DNA of 64,000 nucleotides from an uncultured Alteromonadaceae bacterium (GCA_913064725.1 CAJYAI010000005.1:1-64000), one strand, 5' to 3'; positions 1 to 10,115 are shown, numbered from the stretch's first letter. The notes: a model not told the origin generated them from the sequence alone. Made by a program: numbers and translations.

Positions 1-505
1 CGACCAACCAGCCGTAGGTCAGTGCATGATAGCCCTGCGTCGAGCCCGGCTCTCGAAACGGCTTCTGAGCCGCCAAAGCCTGAGTCCAAGCCTCCCAGTC
101 TCGATAGTCAAGGTTAGGGACGCCGCCCTGAAAACCATGCATAGCCGCTCGGTGGCATAGAAAATCACTCACCTTGGTTTTTTCTTTGCCATGACATGCA
201 TACTCAGGCCAGTGATCGCCAACGAGGTCATCCAAGCTTAGCTTTCCCTGCTCAACGAGTTGCAATAGGCAGGTCGCGGTAACTGCTTTTGTCGTCGAGA
301 AGACGTTCACCAGCGTGTCCTCACGCCACGGCTGTGTTTTCGCTCGATCTTTGTGACCACCCCATAGGTTGACCACCATTTGGCCTTGGTGCTCAACGGC
401 TATAGACGCGCCGGTTTCAAAACCACTATCAAGTGCTTGACTGAACTGTGTCTCTACATCCGCAAAACGGGGATCGCAAAAACCAGAAACGAGGTTGCTA
501 CGCAT
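1..505 (-). CDS. Serine hydrolase / beta-lactamase-class C family (EstB-like), C-terminus cut off by window edge
   Basis: Minus-strand reading from ATG at 505 gives MRSNLVSGFCDPRFADVETQFSQALDSGFETGASIAVEHQGQMVVNLWGG...VNVFSTTKAVTA, with an SxxK-type motif (STTK) typical of class C beta-lactamase-like esterases; open to position 1. Confidence 0.8.
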   Translation of the reverse strand, partial: MRSNLVSGFCDPRFADVETQFSQALDSGFETGASIAVEHQGQMVVNLWGGHKDRAKTQPWREDTLVNVFSTTKAVTATCLLQLVEQGKLSLDDLVGDHWPEYACHGKEKTKVSDFLCHRAAMHGFQGGVPNLDYRDWEAWTQALAAQKPFREPGSTQGYHALTYGWLV

Positions 506-539
506 AAGGTACTTCCTTTGTTGGAGGCTTAACGGCGCT

Positions 540-1331
540 TTAATGTCCCGTTGTTTTGGCTGGACGTTTTTCAATGAACGCCGACAGGCTCTCTCTAAAA
601 TCATCACTTCGTGCGGCAAGCACCCATTGATCGTGATCCATGTGCATGGTGGCCTCACTGAGTGCAAGCGCATATTGGTTAGCACTGCGTTTAATCATTT
701 GCACCGCTACGGGTGGTAGGTCAGCGTATTGTCTAGCCCACCGCATAGCAGTATTTTCAAGTTCTTCACTGGTACATACCTCGTCAATCAAACCCCAGTC
801 TTCCAATCGCTGGATCGTCATAAGGTCACCGGACATCGCCAGTTGCTTTGCGCGAGATAAGCCAACCAGCTCAATGAATAAAGGCAGAGCGTTCCACATC
901 AAATTCATACCCACCTTGACCTCGCCAAGACCGAGTCGAGCGTCACTGGTGGCGATGCGAAAATCGCAGGCAGCCGCGATACAAGCACCGCCACCCATGG
1001 CGACCCCGCGCAGGGCGCATATCGTCGGTTGGTGAATATCCTTAATCGCCGTCAGCAGTTTTTGCCCTAATTCTGCGTCGCGCCGTGCTCGTAACAGTGA
1101 GCCGTCAGACTTCATCCCGGACACTTCTTTCAAATCCGCACCGACAGAAAAATCAGGCCCCACTGCAGTTATAACCACAGCGCGCACATCCTCTCGGTCT
1201 GAGATCGCAACCGCTGCATCCCGCAGCTGGCTCATTGCGGCCCGGTTCAGGGCGTTTCTGGCATCGCCGCGATCGATTGTTATCGTTGCAATATCCTCTG
1301 TAACAAGGACTTTAATAGCGTCATCTGTCAT
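540..1331 (-). CDS. Enoyl-CoA hydratase/isomerase family protein
   Basis: Crotonase-fold motifs: ALRGVAMGGGACIAAACDFRIATSDARLGLGEVKVG. Confidence 0.88.
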   Translation of the reverse strand: MTDDAIKVLVTEDIATITIDRGDARNALNRAAMSQLRDAAVAISDREDVRAVVITAVGPDFSVGADLKEVSGMKSDGSLLRARRDAELGQKLLTAIKDIHQPTICALRGVAMGGGACIAAACDFRIATSDARLGLGEVKVGMNLMWNALPLFIELVGLSRAKQLAMSGDLMTIQRLEDWGLIDEVCTSEELENTAMRWARQYADLPPVAVQMIKRSANQYALALSEATMHMDHDQWVLAARSDDFRESLSAFIEKRPAKTTGH

Positions 1332-1433
1332 CAGCGAAACCGCCCTTTTTTCTCACCCGGACCGCCCACTATGACAGATAGCCTTTGTCAGCGCAGGCTT
1401 TGCCCGGCGAACGCCGCAACACCGGAATGACGT

Positions 1434-2159
1434 TCAAAACTGAGCGCCTATTATCCTGCGAAGCTCGTGCACATCAATCGCCTTGTCCACTAACAAGCTC
1501 GCGCAGAGATTGACGAGTTTAGGCGGTGACTTTATGCGACGTCTGAACACATCAACCACCTGACTATCGGCTCGCAAGAGTGCATCCAGTAATACTGGAC
1601 TGACAGCACCCGCCGAAGGCTCAAGATCGAAGTCAACAATACTGTGCAAGGCCTTTAGCAACTTGGGACCGACCATCTGCGGGGCAATATGTGCTGGATC
1701 CGCTCTTCGAATAATGGACTCTGTGGCGTAACGCAGGAAGTCGAGCACGGGTGAGGTTTGTGAAAAAAACATAAACGCGTTGTGGGGCTGCCGGCGCACC
1801 TCGAGGCGACCTGTCTTGTCGTATTGAAGCCAGCATTCCTCGCCAAAACAGGTATGTGGAGTCAACGATGGGCGCCACTGTTGATCCAGCAGCAATGTAT
1901 CCGCATCACACCACAAAACGCGATCGACACCCTCCTCAAGCGCCGCCTTCAGATGAAGCAAACGCGCTAGATCCGCCAGTATGGGCCCCCGCCCTGCTAC
2001 CTTTTGCCGATACCAATGAGGCAAGATCTCAAAAAAGTGATCATCAAGAAATCGATACTCAAACTGGTTGGTCGCGGCCCACGCCTCAACGCTGTACAGA
2101 CAATCATCTATCCATAAGGGGCGATCATCAGACGCTGACTGTACGACCCGTACTTTCAA
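1434..2159 (-). CDS. Glycosyltransferase-like protein of unknown specificity
   Basis: ORF with a DxD-like motif in a GT-A style context (RVLWCDADTLLLDQQW); no clear family. Confidence 0.5.
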   Translation of the reverse strand: MKVRVVQSASDDRPLWIDDCLYSVEAWAATNQFEYRFLDDHFFEILPHWYRQKVAGRGPILADLARLLHLKAALEEGVDRVLWCDADTLLLDQQWRPSLTPHTCFGEECWLQYDKTGRLEVRRQPHNAFMFFSQTSPVLDFLRYATESIIRRADPAHIAPQMVGPKLLKALHSIVDFDLEPSAGAVSPVLLDALLRADSQVVDVFRRRIKSPPKLVNLCASLLVDKAIDVHELRRIIGAQF

Positions 2160-2165
2160 GAATAA

Positions 2166-3005
2166 TCAGACCGCTTTGAAGCGAGAACCTTGCTCTGGCG
2201 GTGGATTGGCGCCACCGGCGAAACATTGTGCTTTCGACATCCAACTCGCAGCGCCGTCCCCGACGACGTTCAGCTCGGTATCCGCCACATTGCGGGTCTG
2301 GGTAACCACACGAGCAAAGTCGACTGCAGCGCCTTGGATGCAGTTATCCGCTTGCGACTCACCGTAAGTCCAGATATCACCGCTGGGCGATAACAATTCG
2401 AGGTAAGGCATAAGTTCGGGTGGTGTTTCACCCCGCACAGCAAAGGTCCAACCAAAGGTGTTAACACCCAGCACCACAATATTTCGAATACGATCATTCT
2501 CCTGACGCTCTATACCCAGAACGTCAAAGACCTCTTGCCCGTGGGCCCAAGTCTCCATTTGACGTGCTGAGATGGCAGAGCGCGCACTCATACTAGGGCC
2601 CGCCCACGGCACTCTCGAACTCGGATCGAGTGCCGAATACGCAGAGGCGGCATCGTCGACCAGTGCAGCCCATGCATCGCGCAATGCAGGGCCACTAAGT
2701 CCCTGCAAATAGTCCCTCTCAAACTCGGGAAGCGTTCCACCTCGACTCATATGCTCGCCAACACCTGCGAAGAATTCAGCAAAGGCGGTCTCGCCCCCTG
2801 TCGCAACCAGTACGGCTTTATTCCAGAAGTGGAGATGGCGAATCACGTCATTAATCGTCCATGACTTAAATTGCGTCACCTGCTCAAAGCCGACGTCATC
2901 CAAATCGGCGATAAGGGCGAGTAAGGTCAGGCTCTCCTCTCGGAAGTCAGTTGCTTGCTGCATTGTCTGTTGCTCCGTTTTCGGACGGCTCGCTGCGCGC
3001 GGCAT
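2166..3005 (-). CDS. TIGR03084-like / DinB-MDMPI (maleylpyruvate isomerase N-terminal type) metal-binding protein
   Basis: MQQATDFREESLTLLALIADLDDVGFEQVTQFKSWTINDVIRHLHFWNKAV... with HLHFWN and ARQMETWAHGQEVFD motifs typical of this family. True start may be the internal Met (MQQATDF). Confidence 0.7.
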   Translation of the reverse strand: MPRAASRPKTEQQTMQQATDFREESLTLLALIADLDDVGFEQVTQFKSWTINDVIRHLHFWNKAVLVATGGETAFAEFFAGVGEHMSRGGTLPEFERDYLQGLSGPALRDAWAALVDDAASAYSALDPSSRVPWAGPSMSARSAISARQMETWAHGQEVFDVLGIERQENDRIRNIVVLGVNTFGWTFAVRGETPPELMPYLELLSPSGDIWTYGESQADNCIQGAAVDFARVVTQTRNVADTELNVVGDGAASWMSKAQCFAGGANPPPEQGSRFKAV

Positions 3006-3062
3006 TACGAGACAGTCTTTTTCGTTTTTCTATTGCGATCGGTGACTAACGCCGCCCTCCCG

Positions 3063-5051
3063 TTACTCATCGAGCTCCAACATCATAATGACGTCTCCAG
3101 CACCAATCTGCTTGCCTGCACTAGCGGCAACCTCCACAACACAACCGTCACCCGGTGCAATAATTTCATGTTGCATCTTCATTGCCTCCAATACGGCTAT
3201 TCGCTGTCCTTTTTGGACAGCCTCCCCCGCCGCGACATCGATAGACAGCAGCTGTCCGTGCATGGGGGCGGTAATGGTGCCACCGCCTGCTGCGTCCTGT
3301 GCCTCTGGTGGAATACGGGTACTGTCAGCTAGCATCATCGACAGATTGTCTGATGATAGATACAGGGTCGCGGGTGCCTCGTCATGGTAATGATAACGGT
3401 GCGCTAAGCCGTCAATCTCAGTAATCACATGGCTGTCACCCATGTCGGTAATGCGCACATGATGTGTCTGATCGTTTACCGTAACCTCGTACTCACCAAC
3501 GCTCAGTGGTACCAGAGACACATCATATGTTTGCTCTCCCAGATCATAGCGACGCGTATCGGTAACACGTCCCATGGAGACCCAATCAAGTAACTCTTCG
3601 TTCACAGATGCGGACTGGCTGTGGTGGTGTTCCATGGCAAGCACATGCTGAGTTGCCGCTGCCACTGCGAGATCGGAACTTGACACTCCTGGCGGCAAAA
3701 ATGCATCACCAAAATTATCGTCAATAAAAGCAGTGGTCGCCGCGCCGTGAATAAAATCCGGCCTATCCAGCACGTCGAGCAGAAAATCACGATTGTTAAG
3801 CGGCCCAAAGAGTGCTGTATCGCGCAGTGCACTGCGCATCTTCAGTCGAGCATCTTCGCGGGTTTCACCGTAGGTAATGAGTTTGGCGACCATCGCATCG
3901 TAAAACGGCGTAACCTCGTCGCCGGTTTCAACGCCAGAATCAATCCGAACACCCTCACCTTCAGGCGTAGCAAAAAGCTTGATGGGCCCTGTGCTAGGCA
4001 GAAAGCCAGCCGATGGATCCTCTGCATACAGGCGAACTTCAATAGCGTGACCAAACAGATCTATATCGGCCTGCTCCGCTGGAAGATCTTCACCACGAGC
4101 CACCCTAATCTGCCATTCCACTAAATCGTAACCCGTCACCATCTCGGTAACCGGATGCTCAACCTGAAGGCGCGTATTCATCTCTAGGAAATAAAATTCA
4201 CCCGCCTCATCCAGTAGAAATTCCACGGTCCCAGCGCCGACATAACCGACTGCCTTTGCCGCTTCGACGGCGGCAGTACCCATCGCCTCGCGCAACTGAC
4301 TTGTCATTACAGGACAGGGTGACTCCTCCACTACTTTTTGGTGTCGGCGCTGAATGGAGCAGTCACGCTCGCCTAGGTAAACCGTATTGCCCGCTTTGTC
4401 AGCAAATACCTGAATCTCGACATGACGCGGACGAACGACAGCTTTTTCGATAATTAACTCGCTTGAGCCAAATGCGTTTTGTGCCTCGGACTGCGCAAGG
4501 CCTATTGCAGACTCAAGTTCGGACGCCTCATGAACTAAGCGCATGCCACGTCCGCCGCCACCTGCAGCAGCTTTGACCATAACGGGCAGACCTACACTCT
4601 TCGCCTCAGCAACCAATGTAACCAGAGACTGATCATCGCCTTGGTAACCCGGCACACAGGGAACGCCAGCTTCGATCATTGCTCTCTTTGCGCGCGCCTT
4701 GTCGCCCATGACCTCAATCGCACCATTAGGCGGCCCAATGAACTCAATACCGTGTGCCTCACAGGCAGAAGCAAAGACCTGGTTCTCGGATAGAAATCCG
4801 TACCCGGGGTGAATACAGTCGGCACCCGTGCGCTGAGCTGCATCCAAAATGGCCTCGATGCCTAAGTACGACTCGGCAACGGCCGCAGGGCCAATACAAA
4901 CCGACTGATCCGCCTCACGGACATGTTGTGCGTTGGCATCGGCCTCCGAGTACACCGCCACCGTTTTCATGCCCATGGCTTTGGCTGTGCGCATCACCCG
5001 AACGGCAATCTCACCCCGGTTAGCCACTAACATGGTTGTGAGTGCTTTCAT
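3063..5051 (-). CDS. Acyl-CoA carboxylase biotin carboxylase/BCCP subunit (AtuF/LiuD/PccA type)
   Basis: Biotin carboxylase domain (MLVANRGEIAVRVMRTAKAMG, HPGYGFLSEN, EMNTRLQVEHPVTEMVTG) plus C-terminal biotinyl motif EAMKM. Start set at internal MKALTT, giving an ATGA overlap with the upstream gene. Confidence 0.92.
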   Translation of the reverse strand: MKALTTMLVANRGEIAVRVMRTAKAMGMKTVAVYSEADANAQHVREADQSVCIGPAAVAESYLGIEAILDAAQRTGADCIHPGYGFLSENQVFASACEAHGIEFIGPPNGAIEVMGDKARAKRAMIEAGVPCVPGYQGDDQSLVTLVAEAKSVGLPVMVKAAAGGGGRGMRLVHEASELESAIGLAQSEAQNAFGSSELIIEKAVVRPRHVEIQVFADKAGNTVYLGERDCSIQRRHQKVVEESPCPVMTSQLREAMGTAAVEAAKAVGYVGAGTVEFLLDEAGEFYFLEMNTRLQVEHPVTEMVTGYDLVEWQIRVARGEDLPAEQADIDLFGHAIEVRLYAEDPSAGFLPSTGPIKLFATPEGEGVRIDSGVETGDEVTPFYDAMVAKLITYGETREDARLKMRSALRDTALFGPLNNRDFLLDVLDRPDFIHGAATTAFIDDNFGDAFLPPGVSSSDLAVAAATQHVLAMEHHHSQSASVNEELLDWVSMGRVTDTRRYDLGEQTYDVSLVPLSVGEYEVTVNDQTHHVRITDMGDSHVITEIDGLAHRYHYHDEAPATLYLSSDNLSMMLADSTRIPPEAQDAAGGGTITAPMHGQLLSIDVAAGEAVQKGQRIAVLEAMKMQHEIIAPGDGCVVEVAASAGKQIGAGDVIMMLELDE

Positions 5052-5857
5052 GACTCCATCTCCGTATGCCAAGTGGGTTTACGTTTTTCGACAAACGAAG
5101 CCACCCCCTCTTTCCCCTCGTCACCCTGCAGACAATCACTGAAATTGGTCGCGGCAAACTCTACTTTGTCTTCATCAGGCGTTTGCGGCATGCCAATGAT
5201 TAATGCTTTACAGGCTGCTACCGCTCCCGGCGCGCACTCAAGTACATCTTGCTTCACGCGTTTTTCTATCTGTTCCAGTTCGGTGGTGTCCGTTGCCACG
5301 AAATCCAGAACACCGAGCCTACCGGCTTCCTCACCCTTAAATCGGGCGGCCGTCAACATGAGTCGGCGTCCGGTCGAATACCCGCATTTCTGAAGCACGT
5401 AGCGCGCAATTTGTGCCGGTGTGATGCCAATACGAGTCTCGGAAAATCCAAATTTTGCATCATGCATGCCCACTGTTACATCACAGCAGCAGGCCACACC
5501 GAGACCACCGGCCATGGCAGCACCCTCAATGACAGCGACCGTCACCTGAGGCAGCGCATTTAATTCGGCTAGAACATGTCCAATTCGGCGACTCATTCGC
5601 ATCGACTCGTCGGTTGCGCCGCTGGCCATGGCGTTAAATCCCTTTAAATCGCCGCCAGCGCAGAAGAAGCCACCTTTGCCACGGATCGTCATGCCACGGA
5701 TATCCCGTTGATCCTTGATGCTCGCGATGACAGTCGCGAGATCATCTACGGCCTCATCCGTTAACGGGTTTCGCCGCTCAGGCTGATTAAACCAAACCGT
5801 CAACCAACCCTGTTCGAAATCGAGCGCCAGTGTTTGTGTCTTGGGGAGTGTCGCCAT
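5048..5857 (-). CDS. Enoyl-CoA hydratase/isomerase family (AtuE/isohexenylglutaconyl-CoA hydratase-like by context)
   Basis: Crotonase motifs (RGKGGFFCAGGDLKGF, AAMAGGLGVACCCDVTVG); located between the carboxylase subunit genes. Confidence 0.82.
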   Translation of the reverse strand: MATLPKTQTLALDFEQGWLTVWFNQPERRNPLTDEAVDDLATVIASIKDQRDIRGMTIRGKGGFFCAGGDLKGFNAMASGATDESMRMSRRIGHVLAELNALPQVTVAVIEGAAMAGGLGVACCCDVTVGMHDAKFGFSETRIGITPAQIARYVLQKCGYSTGRRLMLTAARFKGEEAGRLGVLDFVATDTTELEQIEKRVKQDVLECAPGAVAACKALIIGMPQTPDEDKVEFAATNFSDCLQGDEGKEGVASFVEKRKPTWHTEMES

Positions 5858-5859
5858 GA

Positions 5860-7482
5860 TTACATCCTCGCCACGCCGAAGGCATTGGCTCGTGTTTCAC
5901 GAGTGCGTGCTTCGAGTACCGTCTCAAGGCAAAACGCCAACACCTTGCGGGTATCACGAGGATCGATAATGCCATGATCGAGGACGCGCCCTGACGTGAA
6001 GAAGGCATCCTCCTGCGCATCAAAATGCGCACGAATCGTTGCCGCCTGCTGCTCAAGAAGATCCTCCGGTACCGGCTGGCCCTTGCGGGCCGCACCCACC
6101 CGAGCGACCTCGGACATCGTATCGGCGGCGCTCTGCCCTGCCATAACACCCGTTCGGGCATTGGGCCAGGCGAACAAAAAGTCGGGCTGATAAGACCAGC
6201 CACACATACCGTAGTTACCAGCACCAAAGCTTGCGCCAATGTAGAGCGAAATTTTTGGCACTCGCGCATTTGATACCGCTTGGATCATTTTCGACCCATG
6301 CTTGATCATGCCGGCCTGTTCGTATTCCGTACCAACCATGTAGCCCGTGGTGTTGTTAAAAAATAGGATAGGCATATCGGCGGCATCGCACAGCTGAATA
6401 AATTGCGCGGCTTTCGTTGCACCATTTGGATCAATCGGCCCGTTGTTGCCGATAAAGCCAAAACTAATCCCTGTTATAGAGGCGTAACCACATACGGTAG
6501 ATACACCATAGCGAGATTTAAATTCTTCGACCGAGGAATCATCGACCAGCCGGGCTAATACCTCGCGGAAGTCATAGGGGATTTTAGGATCCACAGGAAT
6601 AGCGCCAGCCAACTCTTCGGCAGGGAATCGTGGTGGCTCGTAAGGTCTTCTAACCACGGTGGTGACACGCTTATTCCAATCAATGCTTTTCATCACCTCG
6701 CGTGCTTTCAAGATGCCGTGAGCGTCGTCCTCGACCAGATATTCGACTACCCCTGATACGCTTGAGTGCATCTCGGTACCGCCTAGTTCGCGATCGTCTG
6801 CCTCTTCTCCGGTGGCGGCTTTAACCAATGCGGCACCGCCCAAAGCGGCCATTCCATTCTCTTTGACGCCAATGACGTAGTCGGACATCCCGGGCATGTA
6901 CGCGCCACCCGCAGTAGACCCGCCGTGCAGCACTACCATGGTGGGAATGCCAGCTGCGGACAATCGCGCCAGATCCCGAAATACGTTACCGAAGCGTGAC
7001 CACAACTCGACTTTGTACTTCAGCAGGTTAGCGCCAGCAGACTCCACTAAGTGGATAACGGGAAGCTTCTGGCGCATGCACATCTCGAGAATGGAAGTCG
7101 ATACGAAACCGGTCGACTCGGTCGCGGCACCTGCCGAGATGCCCGAATCGTCGACCCATATCATGCACCGCACACCCTCGACGAAACCCACACCGACAAT
7201 GACCGAACCACCGGGCACGCTCGTATCGCGATCCGGATTTTCGACACAGTAGTTGGCCATCGAGTGCATCTGCAAGAATGGCATCCCTGGATCCAACAGA
7301 CGCTCTAAGCGCTCCCGAGGCGACAATTGCCCGCGTGCTCTAAAGGTTTTCAATCGCTTATTGGACGCATCAATGGTGCGCTGCTCGAGTGATCGCCAAT
7401 GCTCGATCAGTTCGAACATGCTGGATCTGTTTTCTTTAAAGCTGTCGCTTGCGGGCTGAACCGTTGACGAAAGCACTGCCAT
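5860..7482 (-). CDS. Acyl-CoA carboxylase carboxyltransferase (beta) subunit (AtuC-like)
   Basis: Carboxyltransferase motifs: HGGSTAGGAYMPGMSDYVIGVKENGMAALGGAALVKAATGEEADDRELGG; FFNNTTGYMVGTEYEQAGMIKHGSKM. The ORF track extends to 7563; start assigned to internal MAVLSSTVQ (about 7482). Confidence 0.9.
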   Translation of the reverse strand: MAVLSSTVQPASDSFKENRSSMFELIEHWRSLEQRTIDASNKRLKTFRARGQLSPRERLERLLDPGMPFLQMHSMANYCVENPDRDTSVPGGSVIVGVGFVEGVRCMIWVDDSGISAGAATESTGFVSTSILEMCMRQKLPVIHLVESAGANLLKYKVELWSRFGNVFRDLARLSAAGIPTMVVLHGGSTAGGAYMPGMSDYVIGVKENGMAALGGAALVKAATGEEADDRELGGTEMHSSVSGVVEYLVEDDAHGILKAREVMKSIDWNKRVTTVVRRPYEPPRFPAEELAGAIPVDPKIPYDFREVLARLVDDSSVEEFKSRYGVSTVCGYASITGISFGFIGNNGPIDPNGATKAAQFIQLCDAADMPILFFNNTTGYMVGTEYEQAGMIKHGSKMIQAVSNARVPKISLYIGASFGAGNYGMCGWSYQPDFLFAWPNARTGVMAGQSAADTMSEVARVGAARKGQPVPEDLLEQQAATIRAHFDAQEDAFFTSGRVLDHGIIDPRDTRKVLAFCLETVLEARTRETRANAFGVARM

Positions 7483-7483
7483 A

Positions 7484-9274
7484 TCAGGCCTCCAAAAGTT
7501 GTTGTGGGATCGCAATGGGTGTGTCGAGTAAGACCTGTGCATACGCTTTTGCCTGAGGATCATTTCTCAGGCTGGCTATACCGCCACCGCCCAATGCGTT
7601 GTGTAATAGAAAATTCAGGGCTGGCAAGCCCGGCATGTAGTAACGGTCAATATCGGGAGATGTCATAAAGTGCGCGAACCGATCGCCGACATAATCGCTT
7701 GTCAGCCTCGCCGCTATCCACGGCAGGTACTCTGGCTTCCGCGCAATAATGCCTATGTTGGCCTTGTCACCCTTATCACCAGAACGTCCCCAGGCCAGTT
7801 GCTCCAAAGGTACCTCGACCAGTTCAGTATTTAAGGCCTTTTGAGCGGGGATAGGTGCCTCAGTAAACGGGGAAATAGCCGACGGGGTCGTCGGTGGCTC
7901 AAAGTCAGTCTGCCCGGCTTGGTCAATCAGTTTGAGGTTGAGCAACGTCTTATCAACCAAAGTCGAAAACAATCGAATAACCGGCGAGGGCTTAGCACGA
8001 GCTCCGGCAAAAAACGCCATGCCGGCAGGCGCACCAAGAGCCACTCCCGATAACTCGCGCAGCAGCAGACCGACAGCCCGCGCATCTTGATGTCTACACG
8101 CAACCTTTAGCGCGACTTCACGGCTTGGAGATGCCGTCGCATGTGCGCCCCAGAAACTCTCTTCGCCGATAATATCGACCGCCACGTCATCAAAATCAGG
8201 GGCGCCCATGGCCAGTAGTTTGGCACGGGTTCGCGCCAGCGCTTCCTCGGCGAAAATACGCGCCTTGTCGGCGGCTCGTCGTCCGACACACCAAAACGTT
8301 GTGCCCGCTCGCCAGCCGTCAGCCCAGGTCATACTTGTCTTGTAAGTGGCGGGAACACCGCGCCCCTTGGCGCCTGACACCTGAACGCGGTTCTCACTAA
8401 CCTCGTTTAGCTGAATCTCCGTGAAATCACAGATGACATCAGGCAGTACGTAGGCGGCTGGATCACCAATCTCGTAGAGCAGTTGCTCGGCAACAGTGCC
8501 GCGATTAACAATGCCTCCCGTCCCGGCGGGCTTGTAAATATCGCAGGAGCCATCCGCCGATACTTCTGCTATCGGATATCCCACTTTGTGCAGCGTGTCG
8601 GCGACGAGCTCCCAGTCGGTGAAGTTGCCCCCTGTCACTTGAGGACCACACTCAATCAAATGTCCGATAGCCGAGCCCGCGGCAAGTTTATCCAAGTCGC
8701 ATGCAGACCAACCAAACTCATGAATACAGGCACCCAGTGTCACTGCACTGTCCACGCAACGTCCTGTGACAACGATATCCGCACCCGCGTCCAACGCGGC
8801 GGCGATAGGAAAAGCACCTATGTACGCGTTGGCGCTAGCAATCTTGTCCAACGCCGGGAAGTCCTCGTTCGAAAACATCTCGGTACTTCCCGTTGCAACC
8901 AAGGTGTCGAGATCTGCCATCAAATCATCGCCAGTAATGACCGTGACATTTAGATTCAAGCCTGCCGCATCGATAACATCACGTAGCGCTTGACCACAGG
9001 CCTCTGGATTGACACCACCCGCATTACTAATGAGTTTTACACCCGAGTCTGCAATGCGCTGAAGATTAGGTTTGACCATCGCCGATACAAAGTCTGTCGC
9101 GTAGCCCAGCGTTGGATCGTTAGCGCGGGCTCGAGCTAAAATAGACATCGTTATTTCCGCGAGATAATCGAACACGATGTAATCCAGATCACCCTCTGAG
9201 AAAAACTGAGACATAGCCATGTCTGTCTCACCCCAGAAGCCGGTCGCACCCCCTATCTTGATTGTCTTGCTCAT
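7484..9274 (-). CDS. AtuA-family protein (DUF1446), acyclic terpene utilisation-type
   Basis: Begins KIGGATGFWGETDMAMSQFFSEGDLDYIVFDYLAEITMSILARA, characteristic of AtuA/DUF1446; C-terminal region VPLEQLAWGRSGDKGDKANIGIIARKPEYLPW. Confidence 0.88.
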   Translation of the reverse strand: MSKTIKIGGATGFWGETDMAMSQFFSEGDLDYIVFDYLAEITMSILARARANDPTLGYATDFVSAMVKPNLQRIADSGVKLISNAGGVNPEACGQALRDVIDAAGLNLNVTVITGDDLMADLDTLVATGSTEMFSNEDFPALDKIASANAYIGAFPIAAALDAGADIVVTGRCVDSAVTLGACIHEFGWSACDLDKLAAGSAIGHLIECGPQVTGGNFTDWELVADTLHKVGYPIAEVSADGSCDIYKPAGTGGIVNRGTVAEQLLYEIGDPAAYVLPDVICDFTEIQLNEVSENRVQVSGAKGRGVPATYKTSMTWADGWRAGTTFWCVGRRAADKARIFAEEALARTRAKLLAMGAPDFDDVAVDIIGEESFWGAHATASPSREVALKVACRHQDARAVGLLLRELSGVALGAPAGMAFFAGARAKPSPVIRLFSTLVDKTLLNLKLIDQAGQTDFEPPTTPSAISPFTEAPIPAQKALNTELVEVPLEQLAWGRSGDKGDKANIGIIARKPEYLPWIAARLTSDYVGDRFAHFMTSPDIDRYYMPGLPALNFLLHNALGGGGIASLRNDPQAKAYAQVLLDTPIAIPQQLLEA

Positions 9275-9310
9275 CGTGTGTGGTGATCTCCCGCGCTAAA
9301 ATGATTGCGA

Positions 9311-9325
9311 CTCATTATTAATGAG
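9311..9325. promoter_or_regulatory. Perfect 15-bp palindrome, candidate operator for the divergent TetR regulator
   Basis: CTCATTATTAATGAG (7-bp arms, single central base) in the 9275-9417 intergenic region between divergent atuA-like and tetR-like genes. Confidence 0.5.
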
Positions 9326-9417
9326 GCATACTCACCACTATAGGCGCAACAAAATGTGGCGGCAAGCGCTTAAACCGCATTAAACGAGCAACGAAGTGAC
9401 ATGATGAAGCAGAGGCT

Positions 9418-10095
9418 ATGGCAGACACTCAACGGCAGCGACTAGAAGCGCGTGAAGAAGCCATTTTAGTTGCGGCTACCGCTGTTCTAGGCGAGTCGGG
9501 TGTCGACGGTGCGCGCATGGCAGAAATAGCGCGTCGAGCGGATGTCGCCGAGGGAACGGTTTATCTCTATTACAAAAATAAGCACGATCTACTTGAGGCC
9601 GTTGTCGATCGTTTTTGGAGAGAACTTACCCTAGGAGCAATCGCTGCGATCTCCGACAATACCACTGCCACGGAGCAACTGCGCGAGTTGGCGCACTATC
9701 ACCTGCAATCCCTGATCACTGACTTTAAACTCGTTGAAATCACGTCCCGCGCTGGCATGCGGCATGACGAACCGGGTCGCCAGCTGCCGCAAGTGCGGGA
9801 GTATGTCCGCGTATTTGATGCCATTATGCAGCGAGGCATCAATCAACAGGAATTCCAGGCAAACACACCAATCTGGCAAATGCGTGACGTATTTTACGGC
9901 AGCCTTGAATATTCCGCTCGAACCTTGGTGCTGCGCGCACAAGGCCTCGATAAATCGGTAGTTGAAAATGTCATTGGACTGTTCAACCTACATCGCGTCG
10001 ATGCCGATTCGGATAAACAGCCGCCCAGCGCCTCGATCGCGGATCACGACACCATCATAGAAGCCTTGGCGAGAATCGAATCAAAGCTCTCCTAA
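9418..10095 (+). CDS. TetR/AcrR family transcriptional regulator
   Basis: N-terminal HTH: REEAILVAATAVLGESGVDGARMAEIARRADVAEGTVYLYYKNKHDLLEAV. Confidence 0.92.
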   Translation: MADTQRQRLEAREEAILVAATAVLGESGVDGARMAEIARRADVAEGTVYLYYKNKHDLLEAVVDRFWRELTLGAIAAISDNTTATEQLRELAHYHLQSLITDFKLVEITSRAGMRHDEPGRQLPQVREYVRVFDAIMQRGINQQEFQANTPIWQMRDVFYGSLEYSARTLVLRAQGLDKSVVENVIGLFNLHRVDADSDKQPPSASIADHDTIIEALARIESKLS

Positions 10096-10115
10096 GGACG
10101 AGGGATTAGAGTAGT

